This document shows positions 1 through 12,700 of a stretch of DNA of 64,000 nucleotides, piece after piece. The notes under the pieces were generated by a model. It was not told the origin of the DNA. It ran no database searches and saw only the letters and a program-made list of their open reading frames with translations. A program made the translations under genes and the position numbers. The DNA lies in contig NW_026262690.1 of assembly GCF_021869535.1 (NCBI RefSeq), forward strand, positions 67,387,995 through 67,451,994. The letters run 5' to 3'. This DNA is from Mytilus californianus (lineage: Eukaryota; Mollusca; Bivalvia; Mytilida; Mytilidae). How positions within the stretch are numbered: the first letter of the stretch is position 1; every line of letters starts with the position of its first letter.

Positions 1-1040
1 AGTTAAAACGGAAGAAGGACATATAGTTTAACATGTTTAATGTACTGGTTATCAAGATAACAATTGAACCGGGTATATATAAACACGGTGATTTACCGTC
101 CGGATACAAGAAATACTGAGATATAAATGGTGTATTCGTCGTCCTATAAATGACAGATCTGAGAGAAAATTTCCCGGCTGCATGCATCTGTTGTATATAC
201 TTCTTCTTATTTATATCATCTTTGTTGGTTGTTTGAAAGAGTTTTGCTCGGGAATTTTGTAACATATCGTAAACTTTCCAAAAAGGATATCTTAACTTTG
301 TCGTGCATAAATAGGGTGTATGAAAGCCAAACTGAAGGTATTGGTTACACAAGTTTTAAAATAAGGTATGTTTAATTGTTTTGTTCCTACCTAATCACCC
401 TTTCTGAAAATTGTTTTTTCAGCACTGACATCAATTATTTAACACTAGCATTCACCCGCCCCCTCCATATTTCCCTTGAAAAATGTAAAGTGCGATGGTT
501 CTATATGTTTATATTTGTATGCCCCGCGGGGAAATGACGTATACTGTCATTCTGTCCATTAGTCCCATGCAGATAAGCGCGTGATATGCACAGTTAGATC
601 ATGTGGGTCAGATATACAGTTTTCATATTATGTAGGATGACAGTACATTTGCTTTATGTAAGGATATGCATAATATCAGAATTTTAATTTTCGGCTTTAA
701 ATTTTCAGTAAAAAACAGGATGTCGAACCAGCTAGTAGTTTTCCTGTGTTTAAAAAAGAAGTAGAAATGAAACAAAGATTTTTCTTCTCTGAATCGTTAA
801 GAACCTCATGTTGAAGGTCAAGAAGCCATAATCGCCTTGAAAATCAAATGTCTTTCTTCCGTGTTAATATATCATTTTCCTCATATGTAGTGTATAATAT
901 CTACATAGATTTAGCCTATACAAACTAATATCATATATTTGTTCTATACGTTTCGTTTTCCGCATTGAAAGTGCAACTTGAACTTGTACTTCAAGTCACA
1001 TATATGTGGGCTATAATATTAGGGAACAGCGAATGTTTTG
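1..1040. other. Upstream intergenic sequence, nothing recognised
   Basis: AT-rich sequence without a convincing open reading frame. I see no recognisable exon, RNA gene or complete mobile element here. Confidence 0.5.
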
Positions 1041-1043
1041 ACG

Positions 1044-1345
1044 AATTTGGTAGGAATATAAACCAAGGAGATGTGGCATGACATTGCAAAATGAGACAAC
1101 TATCCACCGTTGTCCAAATGACGTAGATGTGAGCAACATTAAAACATGTTAAACGATTCAAACGCGGGAAAACCAAAGGTCTGATTTATAATATATAATA
1201 TCATAATAAAACAATTAACGAAACACAAATATGACAGACATGACCCAACGAAAACCACTGAATTACAGGCGCCTGACTTGGGACAAGCACATAAAAATGT
1301 GTCGGTGTTTAACATGTACGTGAGCGCACAAAATTACTTGACTCA
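1044..1345. repeat. Interspersed retroelement-tail repeat (partial copy)
   Basis: This stretch matches, with divergence, the repeat at 44318-44620. Shared blocks include a GAGACAACTATCCAC-like core, the AAACAATTAACGAAACACAAATATGA-type block and the CACTGAATTACAGG...CTGACTTGGGACA block. At 44-46 kb the same sequence lies directly 3' of a reverse-transcriptase pseudogene, so it is read here as a detached 3' tail of that element. Confidence 0.6.
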
Positions 1346-2560
1346 TCAGATTTGCATGGTGTGCAAAACAACTAACATTAAGACAAAATGCACAACGAGC
1401 ATTATTAGCATTAAGGATGTAATTAGGTCAGGTTTAGGAATTTGTGTCAGATGTTCGGACTACTTGTTTTTTCCTACAGGGTAAACTATTTTGCCCCATA
1501 ACACTCATTTTTCTTTTCATACAAGACTTCAATAGCTCATAAAAGGTCATTTACCAAAATTTAAGCAGATCCTAGATTTCTTTTCTTTCGATTTGAGACC
1601 CAAATAATACCAATGCAAATATATTAAGGTAAAAGTACGAGTCAGCCTTTTTCCGCCATTTTTAAAAAATTGAATATCTATGAAGAAACCTATCAATATT
1701 TTTAGCTTATTTTGTTTCTTAACTAATGCTTTTCTGACTTAATGTATCAATTTTAAATTCTAGATTTTTTTTTAATGTCACCTAAGTACATCCTTAACTG
1801 AAAGCTAGTACAAAATCTACAACAACTGATAAATAAATCATGTTCTCACAGACTAAATTATCAATCAGTCCACTGTTCAAAATACACTGCTGACTAATTG
1901 ATAGTAATGAAAAAGTTAGAAGTTATTTAACGATAATCATTTTAATCTTTTGATTTAAGGTGGGTCTAATGCACTGATGAATGTATCTAATGGTCCAAGA
2001 CATAAGATTTAAATTAGGCTGAAGCCCAGGGCCGAAAGCCCGTGTTATCACCAAATACGTATACCATATTGCTGTTGTTGAGAACTTAAAAAACGCTTAA
2101 TTTGCTCACCAGCAATGTACACTATTCAACTGTTTATTGATAAAATTGTAGCAAAGAACGCCAATTAACAAATATATCAGTTCGTATACACTGTCCAGTC
2201 ATTTCCTGGTTTGTACATTAAGGTCAAAGAAGTGTTTGCACAAGTAATGAAACATCAATGAACAAAATATACCCTGAAATTTCCACATTAAGATCAACAG
2301 TCATTATTAAGATTTCTCTGGCATGGCTGTTGCAGAAAATTTTCTGTATCACTATGTTAATGAGAAACACTTACGAATTAACAAAAAATACCCGGTTATT
2401 TTTGCAATTTATATAACTGTTGCAGAAACGTTTAAGCTATTTACTGAACCATAACTTGACCGAAAGTTTTCTGCGTCAGTTATATCTTAGTAATGGCTTT
2501 TCGCTTTGACGGATGTTTATTCTTAAACTTCAGTGATCAATTTTCTTATTTGATTTTGTG
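1346..2560. other. No gene recognised
   Basis: AT-rich upstream sequence. Short open frames are present but have no recognisable domain, and I see no complete repeat. Confidence 0.4.
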
Positions 2561-2834
2561 TATGCCCCACCTAGGGGCATTATGTTGTTCGGTCTGTGCG
2601 TCCGTTCGTCCGTACGTCCGTCTGTCCCGCTTCAGGTTAAAGTTTTTGGTCAAGGTAGTTTTTGATGAAGTTGAAGTCTAATCAACTTGAAACTTAGTAC
2701 ACATGTTCCCTATGATATGATCTTTCTAATTTTAATGCCAAATTAGAGTTTTGACCCCATTTTCATGGTCCACTGAACATAGAAAATAATAGTGCGAGTG
2801 GGGCATCCGTGTACTATGGTCACATTCTTGTTTT
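2561..2834 (+). mobile_element. Tandem-repeat-type (Helentron/HINE-like) element, TGCCCC family, one monomer
   Basis: The 5' end reads TATGCCCCACCTAGGGGCAT, a small foldback, and is followed by a (CGTCC)n-like tract. One internal monomer follows. Near the 3' end is the inverted copy GAGTGGGGCATCC, then a short tail ending ATTCTTGTTTT. The layout matches the elements at 14072, 36552, 41149 and 58337. Confidence 0.6.
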
Positions 2835-2839
2835 AATTA

Positions 2840-3130
2840 TTTGGGGACGTTCAATTTAAATCCGATGCCTCGTGTAAAGCTCTCTTCACGTTAAAAACCC
2901 TTACAACAACTCTTTGAGGAGTACGAAGTTACCTGTTGCAAGGCAGAATGTCTGTCCCTAACCAGCATATCCTCATTTTTCAGTGGCAGTCCAAATTTCA
3001 CCAACATTCATCCCGGATGGCCTCTATTACAGGACCTACCTATTGTATTTATTGTTCATTTGCTCTCGTCCTGAAATTGCATGAAATATATGCCACTGGA
3101 CGTTAAGCAGCCAACAATCAATCAATCAAT
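2840..3130 (+). repeat. SINE-like interspersed repeat with ATCA-rich tail
   Basis: The segment ends in GGACGTTAAGCAGCCAACAA followed by (TCAA)n. This resembles the 3' end of short interspersed elements widespread in molluscs. A trace of the same tail lies near 27740 (GTTAAGCAACTTACAATCAA). I see no clear pol III boxes. Confidence 0.45.
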
Positions 3131-3162
3131 TGAATATAGCGCTATGTTCTTTTTAAAATGTT

Positions 3163-3350
3163 GTGAGTTGGTACCCGCACGCGGTAGGTGTGTTCGACTG
3201 CAATTTAAACTTTTGACTATAATTGTCAGGTTTCCTGCCGAAGGTCGGTGATTCTCTCTGGGAACTTCGGCTTCCTCCCCCAATACAAACTGATCCCCAC
3301 GATAAAGCTAATAATGCAGCCGAAAGTGGCGTTATCCACCATTTTGATAT
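3163..3350 (+). repeat. SINE-like repeat, second type (3' part)
   Basis: Contains the blocks TTTCCTGCCGAAGGTCGGTG, CTTCGGCTTCCTCC and GAAAGTGGCGTTATCCACC. These resemble the body of a tRNA-derived mollusc SINE. A more complete, diverged relative lies at 11816-12070. Confidence 0.5.
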
Positions 3351-6300
3351 ATATATACAGCGATCACTCTGTGAATAAGATTACGATCATACATTTTCTC
3401 TGTTATTCATTTTGGAACTTTTCTTAGCCTAGTACAACTTAAAATGTGCATCAGACATATGTTTACATTAAATGTATATGTAGGTATTCACAGTTTGTAT
3501 GTATAACAATTAATTGACTAGCTCTTTGGAAGGAACTGCGTCATGATCATGACCTTTTTTTTTAATCCATAGAAAAAATATTTATAAGTCCCAGATTTAA
3601 TGTTTTATCGAAGTTGTTGACAGGTTTTCCAGAGACATATAACTGATATATAATACATTCAATTATTGCATATTGGTATTGTCCTGTATGTCTATGGTCG
3701 TTTATAGTTTTGGCAACTGGATGTGCAATTTTTTAAAAATTCGAAAATCCATAATTAAGCTGGTTTTCCCAATCATTTTAGGGAATTTTCGTGAGTTGAA
3801 TACTATATTAAAGGTGATATTATATATACATGTATAATAACAAATGTAAACCGCCGTTGAAGGAATGTAATTGTGGTTATATTGACTGTGAGTTGTAAAG
3901 CACAAAGAATTTTAAAGAAGAACTTATTCAATACACCAATTTATCTACCAAAACAAATTGGAATAAGCACTAAGAAATTTTAGAATAAAGGTAAAAATCG
4001 TGATAAATTTGATATTTATAAACATGATAAACAAAGAAATTCATTAATTATCTAAAAGAAAATATGAGTATGAGCCACTTTAAAATTTTAACATAATGAA
4101 AAATCTAAAATTGAGGGCGTAAAATTGGAGATCAGTGTTATTATTAAAAACTAAATAAAATCAGAGACATATATACACATATGTGTATATATGTCTCTGA
4201 TAAAATGAAGCATAAGCATTATATTAAACTGTAAACAAAGAGTCTATTCAAGCAAACAAATTAAAAATGTATTTAGCGATGCCAAACCACAAATTTGTTA
4301 ACATTGAAAAATTTGATAAGCTGAACATATATCTAAGCAGGAACCCATGAGGACAGGTAATTGCAGATTCGCATATCGATCAAGGATTTGTATAATAAGT
4401 AGACAAATCCTTGCATCGATCAATTATGCTAAAATAATATCCGTCGCTCAGAAACATGCAGCATCTTACAACTGGTTTCCTGTTAAGAAATATGATATGA
4501 GTATACGTTTGCATTTCGAAAGTAACCAGACCTTACTTTCACTTTCTCGCTGTATTAATAGATGTAACAAGAGAAAACGCAGCTTGCAACTTTAAGAGAC
4601 ACCTTACCAAAATGAGTATGATTGCAAAATTGCATAGCAAACAAAAGTCACATATATGCCATTACAATTCATGACACCACTACAACTGATACTTTAAAGT
4701 TTAAAAAATCGTTATGCACTTCATTTACATTTTATAGTACTTTAGTTTAGATGTGTGTTAGAATGGAAAATATTGGATCAAATAATGAATATTGTCTAAG
4801 CTTTGGAATTTATATACACCTAAGGAAAATATATGTAGTGTATAGGAATTCTGCAAGATAAATATAGGTAATACAATAATGAAACAGATACCTAACAACA
4901 ACAAAAAAATATCTAGAGATCATTAATTGTGTAAGTCAACAGTGGTTTGATTCCGCCAGTGTACTTTTTCTGGAGAAGGAAAATCCCCATTGATTTTTAT
5001 CCAAAAATTCACTAGGTTTTTCTATCCAGGTCCAGTGTAAAACATCCACCTGTCATTATAAGGTTCTAAAAAGAGTTTTTTTTTAAGGGGAAATATATAT
5101 AAAATGTGGCTCAGTAGTTTTTAGTGTATTTGAAACTTGCATAGTTGATTTATGTAAAAAGTGGAGAGTTTTCATCCAAGGAATGTTCACACTAGTGTTT
5201 TTGTACCGGAATGATTGCACTATATATAGTTATTTTATACCGGGATTAAATTACACTAGTGCTTTAGATCCATACATTGATGAAGTTATTAATACTCATT
5301 TTGAACACACGATAACACAATAATGCTTATTAACGAATAAGATTTAAATAATTTTTCTACGCAAATCTATAAAATCACTGATATGCTTTTAAATTGTCAC
5401 TAATTGTAATATTTATATTTATTGGATTGCCGAAGTTTTTCTGTGTATTAGCTTTTCGGTCAACTTAGATATAAAATCATATCTTCTTTGTCAATATCAA
5501 AGGATGCTTCTATAATTGAAACTTTATGTAAGAACAAATCTGCTCTTTAAATTTGGTTTATATCAAGTTCAATGTCCTGATCATTGATAAAGTATTTTGA
5601 GTTATAAAAATATCCTCCTCATCATCATCTATATTATTTACTGGACTGACTCAGATTAATGAAACTAGTTCCTTGAAAATCATTCTAATTTTAACCCATT
5701 TATTTATGTAAACAATAAACCGGTCTAATATAAACAAAACAACGATATCAAGATCGACGCTTTCACACTATTTACATCCAATATTCTCTAGTGAAAAACA
5801 GTTACCCAGAATAAATACACAGCGGAATGAAAGTACGCTTACAATTGCACTTTCTGAAATGGTGAGTTATGTGCTCATTTCCCATATCCCGCTTTTTTTA
5901 TAATTTCCCCCTCTTTCCCTCCTTTTTCCCCCCAGATCCCTCTTTTTTCCTTCTTTTAATATCCCACATCCAAAAATCGTGTCATGCCACTAAATGACAG
6001 ATGAGTGACCCTTAAGTAAACAAGATATCAAGCTATAAATTCTACAAAAGTGGATAAAAAGTTAAAGCAGCTAGAATATCAAAGATCAACCACCAAAACT
6101 GAATTTCTATAAACATGATAAAGGACAAAAGCATTAGAATATATAACTTAAGAGACAATCATGATTGGTGAGATAAGCAATATGAACATTATTAAATGGC
6201 AGCTTTAAACTAATCCAGACTTTTTACTGGTTGCACTCTAAACTTTGTCTAGTTTGGGGGACTGCGGGCCATCCCATTTTTCAATATCCTGGATCTGCAT

Positions 6301-6384
6301 CTGGTCAGGTTTGTGCCAAGAAGGTATGATGAATGTTCCCAACACCATAAAAGATAGATTATGCACTTTTAAAATTTGTTTCAG
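3351..6384. other. Upstream region and presumed 5' non-coding intron of gene A
   Basis: The coding start of gene A lies 7 bases inside an exon that begins with a good splice acceptor (TTTGTTTCAG, 6375-6384), so at least one non-coding 5' exon should lie upstream. I could not place it or a promoter by eye. The only structure I see is a perfect 42-bp palindrome at 4160-4201. Small low-complexity pyrimidine runs occur near 5890-5960. Confidence 0.5.
4160..4201. repeat. Perfect 42-bp palindrome
   Basis: Both 21-base halves are exact reverse complements, starting ATCAGAGACAT and ending ATGTCTCTGAT, with no loop. It could be a collapsed foldback element; no flanking duplication was recognised. Confidence 0.85.
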
Positions 6385-6709
6385 GAAAAAAATGACTGCC
6401 ATAAAAGTATTCATTTCTCACAGTAATGAACTTGAGGATCAACAACTGGTTTTTGATGAAATCCTTCCAAAATTGAAAGATTTTAAAGACATAAGCATCC
6501 TTACTCAGGATGAATTACAACCAGGACAAATTTTTTTGTCTAGTTTAACAGAATTGGTGGATAAAGTTGATAAGACACTCCTATTCATCACGAAGAATGC
6601 CATGCAAAGTAGCTGGTGCAATCTAGAATTACTAATAGGTCTAGAGAGATCCCAAAGGAAACAGCAACTTTCAGTTGTTCTTTTACTACATGGTATTGAA
6701 GAGAAAGAT
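6385..6709 (+). CDS. Gene A exon 1: TIR1 N-terminal part (coding from 6392)
   Basis: The acceptor TTTGTTTCAG precedes GAAAAAA and the ATG at 6392. The frame is open further upstream, but the acceptor and the start of the TIR fold (VFISHS at residues 6-11) favour M at 6392. DELQPG (40-45) lies in the loop region. The SSWCNLEL motif (residues 73-80) carries E79, codon 6626-6628, the position of the catalytic Glu in NADase TIR domains. The exon ends in phase 0 at GAAAGAT|GTATGT. Confidence 0.9.
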
Positions 6710-9700
6710 GTATGTATAATAATTTTTGTTTTTGTTTTTGTTTTTTTTAAACTTAATTCAACCCTTCATTAATTCAGAAGGAATCAAAATTTGTGTTACT
6801 TATATCACATAATTGTGTGGTACATCATCAGCAGGCACATTCTTTGTAATTTTATTAAATGTTTGCTATATTCAGAAAAAGTAACAATGTTCCTTAATAT
6901 GAATAATCTTAAACCTATGATCATGGAATTGTCATTGATGTTAAGATTTGATCTGAAAAATGGTCATTAATGAAGATTAATTTGGACCAATGCGCTATTT
7001 TCTTATCAAAGATGAGATGATTAAGATCATGATGGTACCCATTCACACACATACTTTATTCCAACTCTGAGGTGACCATGTATGCTCTAACTCCTAAGAG
7101 CAGAAATTTGATGAAAAAAGTAGCATCAAATTCGAATTTTCAAGTCTTTGACCTGGCTAAAACTTGACCCTATGACCTCACTCACTAGCTGCACTTGAGG
7201 CGAGCACATTACCATGAAACCAACTTTGGTCAGTTTGTTGTCTCTTTGACACATTCCCCATTTCCATTCTCAATTTTATTATTCTGTTTATTGGTCTTTA
7301 TATAAGTTTCATATAAAAATAAGGAGATGTGGTTTGATTGCCAATTAGACAACTATCCACCAAAAAGTTCAAATGAACCACTAGCTAAACTTCATAGATA
7401 TAAGAAGATGTGGTTTGATTGCCAATGAGACAACTATCCACCAAAGTTCAAATGAATCACTAGCTAAACTTCATAGTTTAGATTTTTTATTTTCTTTATA
7501 GATTCCACAAATTGCAGTATTACAAGAAGCTAGAAAAATTGTTTTTACAAAAGAAAATGATGCCTGGGTTACCAAGACCATTGAAAGGATAAGAGGTATG
7601 TTGAAATAGTTTACTGAAGATATCAGCTATAATATTTACTAACAAATGCAGACTGTTTTAGAAATTAAAAATCCATATAAACAACACAAGGACCTAAACT
7701 TAAAATGTTAGGTTGTTGTTTTATTGACACATATCCCTCATCTCCTTTCATCATAGATGTATGTTATACAAAATAAAAGACAGAAGATGCCAAGGGGACT
7801 TTCAAAACTCATAAGCCTAAGAGAAAGTAAAAATGCCATGACAAGCAAAATACAAACAATTTCACAAAACACTACACAGAAAATCACATTCAAAGCTGAA
7901 GGAATTTGCAAAATTGAGATTGGCATTCTTTTCTGTTATCCCCATGTATATTTGCAAAAGCTCCCTTTCAAAATATGCTGGATCCACTCATGTCTTGAAC
8001 TATTTAAAAACCACTTAGTATTTCATGAACATTTAATTTAACCATTAAAATGTATTTTTTACACATGCTTGTGGTTAATTGGGTTGACAAATAAAATTGA
8101 GAATGGAGATGGGGAATGTGTTAAAGAGACAACAACCCAACCAAAGAGCAGAAAACAGCCCAAGGCCACCAATGGGTTTTCAACACAGCGAGAAAATCCC
8201 GCACCCAGAGGCGGGCTTCAGCTGGCCCCTAAAGAAAAATGTGTACTAGTTCAGTGAAAATGGACGTCATAATAAACTCCAAAACATATAAATGAACTAA
8301 AATTAAAAAAACATACAAGACTAACAAAGGCCAGAGGCTCCTGACTCCTAAAAACTGCCTCCTGTCTGAAATTATTTAAAATTAGGTGTATAAAAGCATG
8401 CATTTAAATGTAACAACACAGGCGTTGTGAAATAAGATGTATAAATATTCATCATAGTTTATTAAATCCTCCATATATATATCATCATAATATCACAACT
8501 TTTTCTTCTTTTATAAAAATTTCACATTAAAAATCTCCTAGTTTCAATTTATATAAATTTTAGGCAACGTCTAATATACAATATGAAAGAAACAAAATAA
8601 AGAACATAAGTATGTTTCATCTCTGTATATAAATTTTATACAATATAATCAAGTGCATAAATTTCTATTTCCACACTAAAATTTCCTTTCTTATATTTAT
8701 CATAAAGTTTAATAATTAATCAAATCTATAAACTTTAAACAATGACTAAAATGTAATTTTCATAATGAATTTCCATACAAAATAACCAAATAAACTGTTT
8801 CTAAGTATTTTCAATTGTGAAATATGTTATCTCCCTTATCAAATTATCTCCCCTAATCAATACTGATTTTATAACATGTACTTCAAAAATATGACTAAAA
8901 ACATGTTATCATTTGTAAATAACAAACAATTTTAACCAACTGCTAAGCTAGCAAAGCATTCACAATTAATAGCAGTAAATTTAATCTGTATTAACAATTC
9001 AAGGAACTCATGGTTGATAAATATAATTACTACCAGAAGTCCATTACTAGACGAAGTGTGCAACCCGCTATATAGTAAGGCGATCACGTTGTCCCCGTAC
9101 TTCCAACTGTGATTGAAACGGGATTTGAGCGAGATTGCTATTAATAGCAACAAAACTCAATGGCCAAAATTTTTGAAATGCATTCTGGGTAGAGATAATT
9201 TATGCAAAACACCCTATAACTTAATTAGTACACAAATAATAATGTTTAACTATCGACGTGTTAATGAATAGCAGATCCTAGCATATTATATCAGTGTCAT
9301 GAGTCATTATGATGGTTTTAATATTAAATGATAAATATGTTTGTATAATTTATCAATTTAAAAACTACAATTATAACCGTAGAAAAATTGTCAGACGGAA
9401 TAAAAAAGCTCACTTCTTAATACAATTAACGTTTGGTTTTAGAGTTAATTGTGAAAAGAATTGCCATTAAAAAGTTGGCAAGGAAAAATTAGGTCGGAGA
9501 AATGTGTATCCATATACAGTACAAGTAACACTGGTTTAGAAATGAGTTTAATAGGAATAGACATTCTATTATATTTATTTTAAGAATATATGTTACGAAT
9601 TACAAATTTCAAGAAATAAGTTTTTTTAAAAGTTACACGGGAATTCTGCCGATATAACCATTTTTAGCAAAATTAACAAATTGTACCCTCAATTTTGAAA

Positions 9701-12700
9701 AAAAAGAGGGGACATTTAATTGTATAACCTTTCTTCAATTTCGAATATCATCGATCCTGCGAAACTGAGATCTTGATGGTAATACTAACTCGGATGATGG
9801 TGTGGACGAACAAAGGTTATCATTTCAGTCAGATATTGTTACATTTATCCGTTAAAATACAAGTAAAAATGCCGTTCACAATACGTGCGTTCGACGTATA
9901 AATTTTATAGGTTAAAATTGTAGGACAAGTTGAGATCACGATCTTTGTAAACAAATGAGTATTAAATATATATTCTTTATGTAAGTATATCTTTATTTAA
10001 GTATACTTCATACAGAATTATGACGAATTCTTACTTCAAAAACCTATAGCTGTAGTTTAATTTGTTCAAATACTAAGTTAATCTCAAGGGTTAAGTTGGG
10101 CCGTAAAGAAATAAAGTAATACCTGGAATTGTCCGGTTCCAACAGTAAAACCCATTCTTACAAGCAAGGAATTGTATATTCAAATATACAATTCCTTGTT
10201 ACAAGTGTGGGGTGTATACATTAATAGCAGCCGCGTCAGGTCGGATTAATGACTTTAAATCCAGTATCTCGCGTATTCAGAATGAATGTTACGATCTCTG
10301 ATGTTAAATATAACACTTGCGACAACTCTTTGATGGGATATGCATGTTATATTTGACACTGAACGTAAAGCTAGCAACACACGATAAATCAAAACTTTAA
10401 TCCGCATGATCTACAGATGTCTTCAATCTTGTGAGTATAAAACAAAAAATGGACTATTACACGTTGCAACACTGACTCACGTATACATCTTATGATGGCG
10501 AACGAATAGTCGGATATTTTGGACAAATGTATTTCGGGAGAAGCGAAGAAAAAACCCCGTCTTTTGCTTGCAGTAAGTAACCGAGACATAATTCGTCAAC
10601 ACAACGTTCTATTTAAAAAAAGAGGCAATTATGACTATATTTTGACAAAAAACTATATCTTTTAAATAGACGATACATTTTTAGTCCGACACGGCAGATT
10701 TTATTGTTCTCATTTGCCTTTGCGCGATGAAAAATGGTACTAATGTATTCGTTTATAAAATTTTATATCATTTTCTAAATGTTGAATTAAAATGAAGTTA
10801 AATAACTGGCAATAAGAAACAACCGCACTTAGTCGGCTCACTTCATTTACAACAAACTGATAATTAATAAAACACTCAAGGAGACTAATTAACAGCTATC
10901 TTTTTAATGATAATATTTGTTCCCATGATTCCATAGTTATAAAACGAGATTTGGGAGGACCACCTATGGGGCTTTCCACTGATAATGGGGACATCGTGAT
11001 CGCCTTACTATATAGTACAGCTTGCACACTTCGTCTAGTAATGGACTTCTGTTACTACACATACCCTAAGTAAGGTGAGAGTAGACATCTCATTGCGAAT
11101 AATCACAATCTTTATCAATCATTCTGACAATCATAGCTGATTACAATAATCTATAACACCTGCAAATAACATTTATAGTTCTAAATAGTTCCCTCTCTCA
11201 GAGTAATACAGATAGTATTTCTGATTTTCAACAAATTCTTTTTTATTTCTTCGCTCTCATTTTATTACATCATTACATCAAAAAAACTTTGATTCATCAA
11301 AACACACAACTAATCAAGACTCTTAAATATTAAAATATTTGCATAACGCTTTCCAAAACGCAATGTACCTTATTCCGGACTTATCATAAAAATCTAAATA
11401 GCTTCTCCATAACTAAACTTATAACTTGTGAATGAATTATGACTTTAATAACTTCTATATCTTTACTCTAAAACTGTCTTAAATGTATAATAACTTTAAT
11501 TATCGTTTTTCACCTAAACCTTATTTTTACTCGAAAAAATTACTATTCAGTCAGTAAAATGTTCAAAGAATATATAAAAAAGAAGATAAAGATAAAATAA
11601 ATAGATTTTAATTTTTATCTTTATCTTTTTTTTTATATATTCTTTGAATGTTTTACTGACTGAATAGTAATTTTTTTAGAGTAAAAATAATTTCTAAACT
11701 AAGTTTCAATAACTATACAAAAGGAAACAATTCAATCTAAAAAATTATCAAAATCTCCATCTGTCATGCTACATAAACTAAAACAGTATGACAATGAACA
11801 GATGTACCACTAGCTTAGAAGGTAGCAGAGTTGTTTAAGTAGTTCGCCTGCAGTAAACACTAGGCTTTCAACATTGAGGTTATGAGTTGAAACCCCAGTC
11901 TTGGCAAGGTGCATTGGACTCAGATCTTAATTGACTAGGATTGCTAGTTTTCCTGTCAAAAGTCAATGGTTCATTCTGGGCACTCCAACTTCCTCCACCA
12001 ATAAAAAATGGTGGCCGGAATGTAACCAAGAGTGCTCAATGTGTCTTTAGCTGTTTAGCTTAAACATACCATAAAAAGAAAAAGAGTACTAATACTTTGT
12101 GTCCTTTTTACTTCAAAAATATTTTTAAATGAGAAGTATATGGAACAAGACTGATTTTGATACAACCACAGAGATCATAGACTTTAACACATCAGACTGC
12201 ATAATTCCAGGTAAGCAATTCAAAACATTTCTTTTAGGTAGTATAGTAAACTTGTTTTTGCAATTTTAGAACAGACAGCGATTAAGAAATTAAATGTATA
12301 ATAAAAATTTGTTGGATTTTTTATTTCAGAAAAAGAGACTATAAAACATTTGATGCCTGCAGGAAATGTAGCTCATGGTCTGGTATGGTCACATTATGCA
12401 GGGTTACTTCAATACATTCTACCAGGTATACTTTTTAGCTCACCTGGCCCAAAGGGCCAAGTGAGCTTTTCTCATCACTTGGCGTCCGTCATCCGTCGTC
12501 CTGCGTCCTGCGTTTATCGTCCGTAAACTTTTACAAAAATCTTCTCCTCTGAAACTACTGGGCCAAATTTTATCAAACTTGGCCACAATCATCATTGGGG
12601 TATCTAGTTAAAAAAATGTGTCCGGTGACCCGGCCAACCAACCAAGATGGCTGCCATGGCTAAAAATAGATCATAGGGGTAAAATGTAGATTTTGGCTTA

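Noticed and set aside
7757..8041. 94-codon plus-strand frame and its antisense counterpart
   Set aside because: They coincide with a diverged retroelement-tail repeat in intron 2 of gene A and show no domain.
10389..10589. Possible transposase fragment inside the 2-kb TIR element
   Set aside because: The 66-codon minus-strand frame has no transposase motif I can recognise and no neighbouring frame that extends it.
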